A stretch of 64,000 nt of DNA from Mucilaginibacter sp. (GTDB lineage: Bacteria; Bacteroidota; Bacteroidia; Sphingobacteriales; Sphingobacteriaceae). Shown here one piece after another: positions 18,825 through 26,639 of the stretch. The stretch lies in NCBI RefSeq assembly GCF_028288185.1, contig NZ_JAQBOF010000011.1, forward strand, positions 62,001 through 126,000, written 5' to 3'. The stretch's first letter is position 1. Every line of letters starts with the position of its first letter. The notes under the pieces were generated by a model. It saw only the letters and a program-made list of their open reading frames with translations, was not told the origin of the DNA and made no database searches. A program made the position numbers and the translations under genes.

Positions 18825-20066
18825 TTATTTACCTTCATTTGCCGCCCAAATATCGCGGATGGTATCTTCATCGCCATGTCCATCTGGTACGGCATCACTT
18901 TTATTATTGGCATAATACCAGCGCTTTTTATCAATGGGCGAGGTGGTCTGTCGGCCTCCCGGCATTTCAACATGACCGTTAGGGTCGGTTTTCTTTACCC
19001 AATCATAAGCGTAATGCAGCCAGTTTTGGCGATAAGGGGTGGGTTGATGTGCAAACCAGCTTATTTCATCATATCCCCAAACCCATATAGATAGTCCGGC
19101 GGCTTTAGCCTGGCTGGGTTGTTTACTAACCCCGTAATTATCAAACTCCACTAAATAAGGCAGATGGTCGCAGCTCCATCCGCTTGGCGTAATGCCGCCT
19201 TTACTGCGTAAAAACAGGGCATCGGTATGGCCAACTTCCAGTTTAGCTTCTTCTGGCTTGTCCGGTATTTCTTCTATCCTTAACGGGAAAGCATGCACAT
19301 CCATTAGCAAATGTCCATCCTTTAAAAAACCACCGCTGGGTACGTGCGAGTCGCAGATCACCATTTTGCGGCGGGCGTGTTTATGGGCATAATCACGAAT
19401 TAAGCTTAGTATTTGCGCGTAATGGTCAAGGTTCTTGTCGTTTTTGTTCATTAACTCTACTTGTCCAAAATGCAAGCCCTCAATACCAGCATCAATGTAT
19501 GATGCACCTAAGAAATAAAAGAACAGTTTAGTTTCGTTCTGACTCACATCGGGTACAGAGCCACGTCCCCATTGCCCTTTAAATTTACCATCGGGATAAA
19601 GCATGGCATCATAACTAAAGTTTCGCTTTTCGACAGGTAGATTCAATGCTTTAAAAGCCCAGTCGGGCACCTCCAGCTGGTTAACCTGCGGAGTTACGAT
19701 CTCAAAAATACAAGCCTGCAAAATAACATCAGGGTCTACGGCATGTACTTTATCCGCCAGTTCTTTTTCTTTTAAAAGATTTTTGGGGATATCAGCCTCT
19801 TGCCCCCATTGGCAAACCGCCCGCCCAATTAATTTTGCGCCGGTGTTTTTGATCATGCGCAGATTATCATCAAAATTTCCTTGCCCAATCAGCAAGCTTT
19901 GCATAGTGATGGAACGGTTTAAATAATTCTCCAACACCTCGCGGGATATGGTCTTCTTGAATTTATAATCGACTTTTTTTGCGGGTGGATTGGTGTTAGC
20001 ATAAGTTGTACCAGCAATGCCGATGAAGCAAAGCATGGTGACCAATAGGATTAACTTATTTTTCAT
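18825..20066 (-). CDS. Secreted barrel-like protein of unknown function beside GH92
   Basis: The ATG at 20066 opens a signal peptide (MKNKLILLVTMLCFIG to TTYA); a longer frame adds ten residues. The mature protein of about 390 residues looks like a TIM barrel. Strand-like segments alternate with helices and carry acidic residues at strand ends, such as GIEGLHFGQVELM and RKMVICDSHVPSGG. It is rich in Trp and His near the C-terminus. I recognise no named family. The start lies 70 bases after the stop of the GH92 gene on the same strand, so both are probably in one operon. A glycosidase or glycan-binding role is inferred from that context only. Confidence 0.6.
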   Translation of the reverse strand: MKNKLILLVTMLCFIGIAGTTYANTNPPAKKVDYKFKKTISREVLENYLNRSITMQSLLIGQGNFDDNLRMIKNTGAKLIGRAVCQWGQEADIPKNLLKEKELADKVHAVDPDVILQACIFEIVTPQVNQLEVPDWAFKALNLPVEKRNFSYDAMLYPDGKFKGQWGRGSVPDVSQNETKLFFYFLGASYIDAGIEGLHFGQVELMNKNDKNLDHYAQILSLIRDYAHKHARRKMVICDSHVPSGGFLKDGHLLMDVHAFPLRIEEIPDKPEEAKLEVGHTDALFLRSKGGITPSGWSCDHLPYLVEFDNYGVSKQPSQAKAAGLSIWVWGYDEISWFAHQPTPYRQNWLHYAYDWVKKTDPNGHVEMPGGRQTTSPIDKKRWYYANNKSDAVPDGHGDEDTIRDIWAANEGK

Positions 20067-20136
20067 GATATAACATTTAGTATTAAATAACTGCAAGAAC
20101 CAGCCCTCTTTGCCGTTTGCGGAAGAGGGTTTGTTT

Positions 20137-22425
20137 TTATATCCCCCATTTCTTATTAGGCTCGGCTCCCATCACAAATTCCAGCGTACCGCCCGCCAAT
20201 ATTTGCTTGTGACTGATATAGCATTTGTTATAAACCTTGCCATTTAGCTTAGCCGACTGTATATAACAGTTAGCCGGCGAGTTACCTTTAGCAATAATAG
20301 TAAATATCTTACCCGTTGCCCCGGCACGTAAAGCCACTTTGTTAAACAGCGGACTAAATATTTCATACCGCGGATCGCCGGGCGTAGCCTGATGCAGGCC
20401 GCCTGCCGCCAAAACAAACCATGCCGACATTTGCCCTACATCCTCATTTCCCACTAAACCTTCAACCCCGGTTTTGTAGGCATTCTCGCAAACTTTGCGT
20501 ACCCATTTTTGTGTTAACCAAGGTGCACCTAGACGGTTAAACATAAATGGCACTAAATGCACTGGCTCATTGGCCTGGTTATAATAATCGTTCCATTCAA
20601 AATTGGCGGGGGTGTTTTCAAAGAATGAGTTCAGGTCAGCAATGGTTTTTTCGTGGCCACCCATAAGTGTTGCCATGCCATCAATATCATGTGGAACAAA
20701 CCAGCCTTGCTGATACGGATTGCTTTCCACCGTGCCATAATCCTGTTGCAGTCGACCACGTTTTGGCCATGGTTTCCAGGTGCCATCGGCATTTTTGGGC
20801 CTGAACCAGCCTTTTTCAGGATCAAATATCTGTTTATAGGTTTGTGAGCGATCTGCATATAGTTTTATATCTTCCGGATGCCCCAACCATATAGCTAGTT
20901 TGGACATGCACCATTCGTCAAAGCCATATTCTAACGTACTTGAAATATCCATAGCGTGAGGCGCAGGCTTATTGCCAAATTTCTCTACCGTATTATGCGC
21001 GTATTTGTAGGCTTTTTGCACATCGAAATCACGTATACCTTTACTGTAAGCATCGGCAATTACCGGTAGTGCAGGATTACCCACCATACAACCGGAGTAA
21101 GCGTTTAACAACTCCCATCGCTCCAAATAACCTTCGCCGCTTTGGTCGGCCAATTCAACCAGCGAGTTTATCATATCACTAACAATATTGGGATTGATGA
21201 TTGATTGCAACGGAAACTGGCTCCTGAACACATCCCAACCACTAAACACCGAACGCTTTATAAATTTATTGGTATGATGCGGTTTCATATCAGCACCCAT
21301 GTAAGTGCCATCTACATCGCTTGTCGCGCGAGGGTCTATAAGGGTATGGTATAGGGCGGTATAGAATACTGTTTTCTGGTCCTCTGTTCCACCGGTTACA
21401 CTCATGGCCGATAGGCTTTTGTTCCACAATGCTTTGGTTTGCACACGGGTTTTGTTAAAATCCCAGGCAGGGATTTCGGCGGTTAAATTAAGTTTTGCTC
21501 CCGCGATGCTCGAAAACGAAATACCGCTTTTCATCAGCACCACTTCTTTATCGCCGGTTTCAAATTCGGTATAAAAGCCCAGGTGCTTGCCTTGTTGCTC
21601 TTTAATATTGGGGATGATAGCCGCCTTAGCTATTAATGAATCGTATTTTAAACTGGTAACGCTTTCGCTTTTCCTGGAGATACCACTAGGGATATCGGCG
21701 CTCCACACACCGTAGTTTTTTAGCGGCTTGCTAAACCGGGCATAGAAATATACAGTGTAATTAGCTTTACCGGCACCATTTCCCCAGCCACCGCCTTCGG
21801 GCGGGCATTTCATCCAGCCCTCGATAGTGTAATCATCAACCACTTTAATATATTGCTCGGTAGATGTACCGCCAACTCTGCGGGCCAGATCTATCTGTAT
21901 GCGCGATTGTTTGTTTTTAGGGAAAGTAAACTTCAATATCCCGCTATGCGGCGCAGCAGTAACTTCTGCACGGATGTTATAGTCAGTCAATGTCGCCGCG
22001 TAATAACCAGCCTTCGCAATTTCATCATCCTTGCTGTAATGCGAACGATAACCCGGCAGTTGTTTATGCCTGCCAGCCACTACATGCAACGGGCCTGTTG
22101 TTGGCGTAACCAGCAAGTTACCCAAATCGCCGTACCAGCCGATGCCACTCATTTGGGTAAAGGCAAAGCCCTCTATATATTCCATTTCATAGCTATAGCC
22201 GGGGCCGTTATCGCCACCGGTTATGGTGTTTGGGCTTACTTGTACCAAGCCAAACGGTGTGGCCGCTCCAGGGAATGTTTTGCCCAGTCCATGCAACACA
22301 TGTGCCGCCGCCGCGCTGGTACTGGCCCCAATAAATGGGTCTACATAGTCAGCAGGGGTTTTTGTTTGTGCCGATACAGTTATAGTATATAGGACAGCAC
22401 ATGCTATCAGGGCAAAATTTTTCAT
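20137..22425 (-). CDS. GH92 family alpha-mannosidase
   Basis: 762 residues with signal peptide MKNFALIACAVLYTITVSAQ. Family blocks are YVDPFIGAST, FPGAATPFGLVQVSPNT, GYSYEMEYIEGFAFTQMSG, SGWDVFRSQFPL, GYLERWELLNAYSGCMVGNPA and NEDVGQMSAWFVLAAGGL, the last belonging to the (alpha/alpha)6 barrel that carries the catalytic acid and base. GH92 enzymes are Ca-dependent exo-mannosidases that remove alpha-1,2, 1,3, 1,4 or 1,6 mannose; the linkage cannot be read here. The likely location is the periplasm or outer surface. A 6-bp hairpin (TGCGAC/GTCGCA) lies at about 22457-22472 upstream of the start. The secreted barrel protein follows on the same strand. Confidence 0.93.
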   Translation of the reverse strand: MKNFALIACAVLYTITVSAQTKTPADYVDPFIGASTSAAAAHVLHGLGKTFPGAATPFGLVQVSPNTITGGDNGPGYSYEMEYIEGFAFTQMSGIGWYGDLGNLLVTPTTGPLHVVAGRHKQLPGYRSHYSKDDEIAKAGYYAATLTDYNIRAEVTAAPHSGILKFTFPKNKQSRIQIDLARRVGGTSTEQYIKVVDDYTIEGWMKCPPEGGGWGNGAGKANYTVYFYARFSKPLKNYGVWSADIPSGISRKSESVTSLKYDSLIAKAAIIPNIKEQQGKHLGFYTEFETGDKEVVLMKSGISFSSIAGAKLNLTAEIPAWDFNKTRVQTKALWNKSLSAMSVTGGTEDQKTVFYTALYHTLIDPRATSDVDGTYMGADMKPHHTNKFIKRSVFSGWDVFRSQFPLQSIINPNIVSDMINSLVELADQSGEGYLERWELLNAYSGCMVGNPALPVIADAYSKGIRDFDVQKAYKYAHNTVEKFGNKPAPHAMDISSTLEYGFDEWCMSKLAIWLGHPEDIKLYADRSQTYKQIFDPEKGWFRPKNADGTWKPWPKRGRLQQDYGTVESNPYQQGWFVPHDIDGMATLMGGHEKTIADLNSFFENTPANFEWNDYYNQANEPVHLVPFMFNRLGAPWLTQKWVRKVCENAYKTGVEGLVGNEDVGQMSAWFVLAAGGLHQATPGDPRYEIFSPLFNKVALRAGATGKIFTIIAKGNSPANCYIQSAKLNGKVYNKCYISHKQILAGGTLEFVMGAEPNKKWGI

Positions 22426-22648
22426 TATAATTGGTTTATAGCGTTGGCGACTCTGCGACTAAGGTCGCATAAAATAATTATGCAACGATGTGTTTTACAC
22501 GGCGCTAAAGTAAAATAATTATTACGAAAGAGATTTCCTGACCATATTTTAGTTTATAACCAATAAATAAATAGATTTTTAGAAAAAATTTGTCTTTGTT
22601 TGACAAACCAATACTTGTATACGCAAGTAACAATTATCCTAAATACGC

Positions 22649-24970
22649 ATGAAAAAGTATATTTATATATTACTGCTGCTATTGGCAGTGGGTGTTTTGT
22701 ACCAATGTACAACCCATAAACTATTGGTATCAGCACTTACCAACAATCCGCCAAAGGCTAATATTAATTCATCGCCGGTGGTGCCCGCTAACCAGTCTAT
22801 CAGTAAAATGAAACTGGAGCCGGGCATGGCTATTACCATGATCGCGTCCGAGCCATTGCTTAGTACCCCTGTAGCCATCACTTTTGATAAAAAGGGCCGC
22901 ATTTGGGCTTTGGAAATGGAAGATTACATGCCCGATACCACAGGCCATGGCGAGAACGAACCTTTAGGTAAGGTGGTTGTGTTGACCGATAAAAATAACG
23001 ACGGCATAATGGATGATCGTAAGGTTGTTATAGATTCGCTGGTTATGCCGCGCGCTTTTTGCCTGGTAGAAAACGGCATATTAGTTGCCGAGCCACCCCG
23101 CCTTTACTACTACGAACTGGTAAATGATAAACCCGTTAAAAGAACTTTAATAGATGCTAAATATACCGAAGGCGGTAATGTTGAGCATCAGCCTAACGGC
23201 CTGTATCGTGGATTGGATAACTGGATATATAACGCAAACTCTGCCAAGCGCTACCGTAAAATGGGCGATAAATGGCTGACCCAAACCGCACACGAAAAGG
23301 GCCAGTGGGGCATAGCTCAGGACGATCAGGGACGCATGTATGCTAACGATAACTCGGTGAATCTTCAAGGCGATTATTTCCCGCCAAGCCTGGGCCTTAC
23401 CAATAAAAACCAAAAAGGCATGGCCGGTTTTAATGAGCGTACAGTTGCTGATAATCGCACATTCCCAATACGGCCTACGCCCGGCGTTAATCGTGGTTAT
23501 ATGAAAGGCGTTTTGGATGACAGCCTTCGCCTAGTAAACTTTACCGCGGCTTGCGGACCGATGATCTATCGCGGTGGTTTGTTTGGACCTGATTACCAAT
23601 TTAACGCTTTTGTAGCCGAACCATCGGCCAATTTAATAAAACGCGATATCCTGACAGAAAAAGGCAATGTGGTTAAAGGCCGTGAAGCCTATCATGGCCG
23701 CGAGTTTCTAGCCAGTGTTGATGAGCGTTTTCGCCCGGTAAGCTTATATGATGGCCCGGATGGCGCATTGTATATTGTAGATATGTACCGCGGTATTATT
23801 CAGCATAAAACTTATTTAACGCCTTATTTAGCAAACGAGATTGGTAAAAGGCAGCTAACCAAACCGCTGTCATGCGGCAGGTTATATAAAGTTTATCCGG
23901 CAGGAAAAAAACTGGTGAATGTTACTTTCCCTGATGATCCGCTTAAACTGGTTGCTTTATTAGGAAACCCTAACGGTTATGTACGCGACAAAGCTCAACA
24001 AATATTGGTGGACAGTAAACCACAGCAGGCTATCGCGGCATTGCAACAGGCCCTTAAATCAACCAATCCATTATTTGTTACCCATGCTTTATGGACACTG
24101 GAAGGTTTTGGCGTTTTAAAGGCTGATGAGGTTTTGGCCGTATTACAATCGCCGCAATGGAATATCCGTATGCAGGCATTAACGGCATCGCCAACGGTTA
24201 TCGACAGAAATAATTACGGACAGTTTACCACTGCTTTACAGCAAATGGTTACTAATAATGATACTACAGCCGCGCCTTATGTTGGTTTTGTGGCTAATTC
24301 TATCCAGCCGTTTGACAGGAAAGCTGCCGATAATATTCTGTTAAGCCTGGCAAAAAAATATCCAACAAATAATTATGTAGGCGATGCTATTGTGTCTAAC
24401 CTGCAGGGCAGGGAGGAAGCTTTCCAGAAACAATTGGCAATGGTGGTGCCCGATACCAGCCGCGCTGTTAATAAACGTCTGCAACGGGTAATTGCCGCTA
24501 TTGAGGATGCCAAGCTAAATAGCGACCCTAAGCTAATGGCTAAATACTATCCAAGAGGTGTTGCTATTTATGGCACCGTTTGTAAAACTTGCCATGGCGA
24601 AGACGGTAACGGTGTAGCCTCATTGGCCCCGCCGCTAAATAAATCAGAGATAGTTAATGGTAATAAGGTTACCATGATATCTATTATATTGAAAGGCTTG
24701 GGCGGGCCGGTTAAGGTTGCAGGGCACTTATACAAAGCACCAGAGATAAGTGGCGAAATGCCGGGCTTTGCCGATAATAAAGATTTTACGGATGATGACC
24801 TGGCGCAGGTAATGAACTTTGTGCGCCGCTCATGGCAAAATAAAGGCGATAAGGTTACTGCCGCTGATGTAAAAGCCAATCGCGCAAAACTGGCAACAAG
24901 ACAAAAATCATTTACTATGGCCGAGCTAACTACTCCGCCAAAAGTTGACCCATCAATAAAAACCAACTAA
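22649..24970 (+). CDS. Propeller/HEAT-repeat c-type cytochrome lipoprotein (membrane-bound dehydrogenase type)
   Basis: 773 residues with a lipoprotein-like start (LLLLAVGVLYQC). The first 430 residues match the six-bladed propeller of PVC-type membrane-bound dehydrogenase proteins (FDKKGRIWALEMEDYMPD, GGNVEHQPNGLYRGLDNWIYNA, DGPDGALYIVDMYRGIIQH). HEAT-like helices follow at about 440-590, and a cytochrome c domain ends the protein. Its haem site CKTCH has Cys645, Cys648 and His649, with a likely axial Met in SGEMPGF. The protein should transfer electrons from an unknown substrate, perhaps a sugar, in the periplasm. It precedes a secreted sugar isomerase-like gene by 4 bases, so both act together. 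Confidence 0.8.
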   Translation: MKKYIYILLLLLAVGVLYQCTTHKLLVSALTNNPPKANINSSPVVPANQSISKMKLEPGMAITMIASEPLLSTPVAITFDKKGRIWALEMEDYMPDTTGHGENEPLGKVVVLTDKNNDGIMDDRKVVIDSLVMPRAFCLVENGILVAEPPRLYYYELVNDKPVKRTLIDAKYTEGGNVEHQPNGLYRGLDNWIYNANSAKRYRKMGDKWLTQTAHEKGQWGIAQDDQGRMYANDNSVNLQGDYFPPSLGLTNKNQKGMAGFNERTVADNRTFPIRPTPGVNRGYMKGVLDDSLRLVNFTAACGPMIYRGGLFGPDYQFNAFVAEPSANLIKRDILTEKGNVVKGREAYHGREFLASVDERFRPVSLYDGPDGALYIVDMYRGIIQHKTYLTPYLANEIGKRQLTKPLSCGRLYKVYPAGKKLVNVTFPDDPLKLVALLGNPNGYVRDKAQQILVDSKPQQAIAALQQALKSTNPLFVTHALWTLEGFGVLKADEVLAVLQSPQWNIRMQALTASPTVIDRNNYGQFTTALQQMVTNNDTTAAPYVGFVANSIQPFDRKAADNILLSLAKKYPTNNYVGDAIVSNLQGREEAFQKQLAMVVPDTSRAVNKRLQRVIAAIEDAKLNSDPKLMAKYYPRGVAIYGTVCKTCHGEDGNGVASLAPPLNKSEIVNGNKVTMISIILKGLGGPVKVAGHLYKAPEISGEMPGFADNKDFTDDDLAQVMNFVRRSWQNKGDKVTAADVKANRAKLATRQKSFTMAELTTPPKVDPSIKTN

Positions 24971-24974
24971 CCTA

Positions 24975-25829
24975 ATGAAAAACATATTTTATTGCCTTGT
25001 TATTGGCAGCTTACTGTCTGGCACCGCCTACGGGCAAAAGAAATTATTAAAAGAAGCACCGGGCGTGGTGTCTTATTCGTATCGTAATGATCTGGCTAAA
25101 GATGTACCGGGTACGCTGGATAAAATTAAATCGGTAGGTATAACCAATATTGAATTTTCCGGACTGTTTGGCCAAACGCCAGAGCAACTACGCGCCCTGC
25201 TTGACGCGCGTGGCATGCGCTGCACCAGCATAGGCGTTGGTTATGGCGATCTGGATAAACACATGGATAAAGTTATTGCGCAGGCCAAAGCTTTAGGTGC
25301 CGAATTTGTGCGGATAGGCTCTATACCACATCCCGGTAATTTCCAGGACCTGCATGCCGATGTAGTTAAACAAGCCGCTATCGACTTTAATAAATTTGGC
25401 AAAACATTAGCCGAAAACGGCCTAACCTTTTGCTACCATAATCACGGCCCTGAGTTTAAACCTGCAGGCGAGTTGGGCGATGGTATGTTATTTGATTACC
25501 TGGTGCAAAACACCGACCCTAAATATGTATCGTTCGAGATGGATGTGATGTGGGTTTACTGGCCCGGACAGGACCCGATCTACTGGTTAAACAAATACCC
25601 TAACCGTTTTAAACTGATGCACGTTAAGAATGTAAAAAAAGGTTTGGAGCGAGGTAAAGGCGCGACATTTGTATCGGTTGGCGAGGGGCAGATGGATATG
25701 GAAGCCATACTACGCGCCGCGCAAAAAACAAAGATCAAATATTTTTATATTGAGGATGAAAGCGCGCCCGAGTTTATTGACGCGCAAATGCCGGTAAGCG
25801 TGCAATTTTTAGAAGGATTGAAAAAGTAG
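24975..25829 (+). CDS. Secreted sugar phosphate isomerase/epimerase-like TIM-barrel protein
   Basis: 284 residues with signal peptide MKNIFYCLVIGSLLSGTAYGQ. It belongs to the xylose isomerase-like (AP endonuclease 2) TIM barrels: GITNIEFSGLFGQTPEQLRALLDARGM, EFVRIGS, CYHNHGPEF, FEMDVMW and HVKN hold the expected metal-binding and substrate residues. Cytoplasmic relatives isomerise or epimerise sugars, and exported relatives are common in Bacteroidota 3-keto-sugar pathways. It is translationally close (4 bases) to the cytochrome gene, which suggests that the product of that oxidation is its substrate. A strong terminator ends the unit. Substrate and exact reaction are inferred. Confidence 0.82.
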   Translation: MKNIFYCLVIGSLLSGTAYGQKKLLKEAPGVVSYSYRNDLAKDVPGTLDKIKSVGITNIEFSGLFGQTPEQLRALLDARGMRCTSIGVGYGDLDKHMDKVIAQAKALGAEFVRIGSIPHPGNFQDLHADVVKQAAIDFNKFGKTLAENGLTFCYHNHGPEFKPAGELGDGMLFDYLVQNTDPKYVSFEMDVMWVYWPGQDPIYWLNKYPNRFKLMHVKNVKKGLERGKGATFVSVGEGQMDMEAILRAAQKTKIKYFYIEDESAPEFIDAQMPVSVQFLEGLKK

Positions 25830-25876
25830 TAACCCTTATCAATCCTTACGAAGTGAAGGATCTTATAAAAGCGATT

Positions 25877-25906
25877 AAGCGATAGTAGCCAGCTATCGCT
25901 TTTTTT
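25877..25906 (+). terminator. Rho-independent terminator of the cytochrome-isomerase unit
   Basis: A perfect 9-bp stem (AAGCGATAG with CTATCGCTT) around a 7-base loop is followed by seven T residues, 48 bases behind the stop of the isomerase-like gene. Confidence 0.9.
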
Positions 25907-25942
25907 ATTATTCATTGTGCTGGTACCCCTGAGCACACTTGC

Positions 25943-26572
25943 TTATATATGTATAAATAGTTCTTCTTTGGGCCGGCGCACTTTAGCGGCTTTGCTAAAA
26001 ACATCATCCTCTGCCCGGAAGCCGATGGGAGCTATTACAGTTGTGGTTAATCCTAGTTCCTTTAATCCTAATATCTCATCAAATTTACCGGCTTCAAAAC
26101 CTTCCATAGGGCAGGCGTCAATACCCATGTCGGCGGCGGCGGTTAGTAGTACACCAAGCGCTATATAGCATTGTTTGTGGTTCCAAACAATTTTAACATC
26201 CTCGGTCATAAGATTGACGTTATGGGTGATGTTGGTTTCGAAAGCCTCCAGGTTAGCGCGATCAATGCCGCGGGTGGCCGCGATATGGTCAATATAATTT
26301 TTTACATACGCGCCATCCAGGTTAGTTTCGGCAGCAAAAATTATAATGTGTGATGCTGTGGTTAACTGTTGCTGGCCGCGAGCGGCTTCGCGCAATTTTT
26401 CTTTTATTTCGGGGTTTTCAACAACCAAAACACGGTAGGCCTGCAAACCGGCTGATGATGGAGATAGCTGTACGGTATCTAATAATGTGTTTAACTGTTC
26501 GGCCGACAGTTTTTTAGTAGCATCGAATTTTTTGGTGGCGTAGCGCCAGTTTAATTTATCTATGAATGACAT
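25943..26572 (-). CDS. NAD(P)H-dependent nitroreductase-family oxidoreductase
   Basis: 209 residues, the normal length for NfsB-like flavoproteins. The N-terminus LNWRYATKKFDATKKL holds the FMN phosphate-contacting R-x-x-x-K-x-F pattern, LSPSSAGLQAYRVLVVENPEIKEKL is the FMN-binding helix, and the C-terminal IAPIGFRAEDD closes the cofactor site. Such enzymes reduce nitroaromatics, quinones or enones with NAD(P)H as a cytoplasmic dimer. The gene is monocistronic, converges on the terminator of the isomerase gene, and begins 67 bases past the end of the transglycosylase gene. Substrate is not predictable. Confidence 0.9.
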   Translation of the reverse strand: MSFIDKLNWRYATKKFDATKKLSAEQLNTLLDTVQLSPSSAGLQAYRVLVVENPEIKEKLREAARGQQQLTTASHIIIFAAETNLDGAYVKNYIDHIAATRGIDRANLEAFETNITHNVNLMTEDVKIVWNHKQCYIALGVLLTAAADMGIDACPMEGFEAGKFDEILGLKELGLTTTVIAPIGFRAEDDVFSKAAKVRRPKEELFIHI

Positions 26573-26639
26573 TATGTTCTATATTTAATTTCATTCAAAA
26601 TTAAATGTTTAAACACGCATTTACGTCACGCCATAGTAA

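Noticed and set aside
21853..22392. Open frame of 179 residues opposite the GH92 gene
   Set aside because: It lies wholly inside the GH92 gene on the other strand and has no signal peptide or recognisable family.
22610..22640. GntR-like operator ACTTGTATAC..AAGT before the cytochrome gene
   Set aside because: The arms TACTTG and CAAGTA are separated by 6 bases, not by the usual spacing, and no regulator is nearby.
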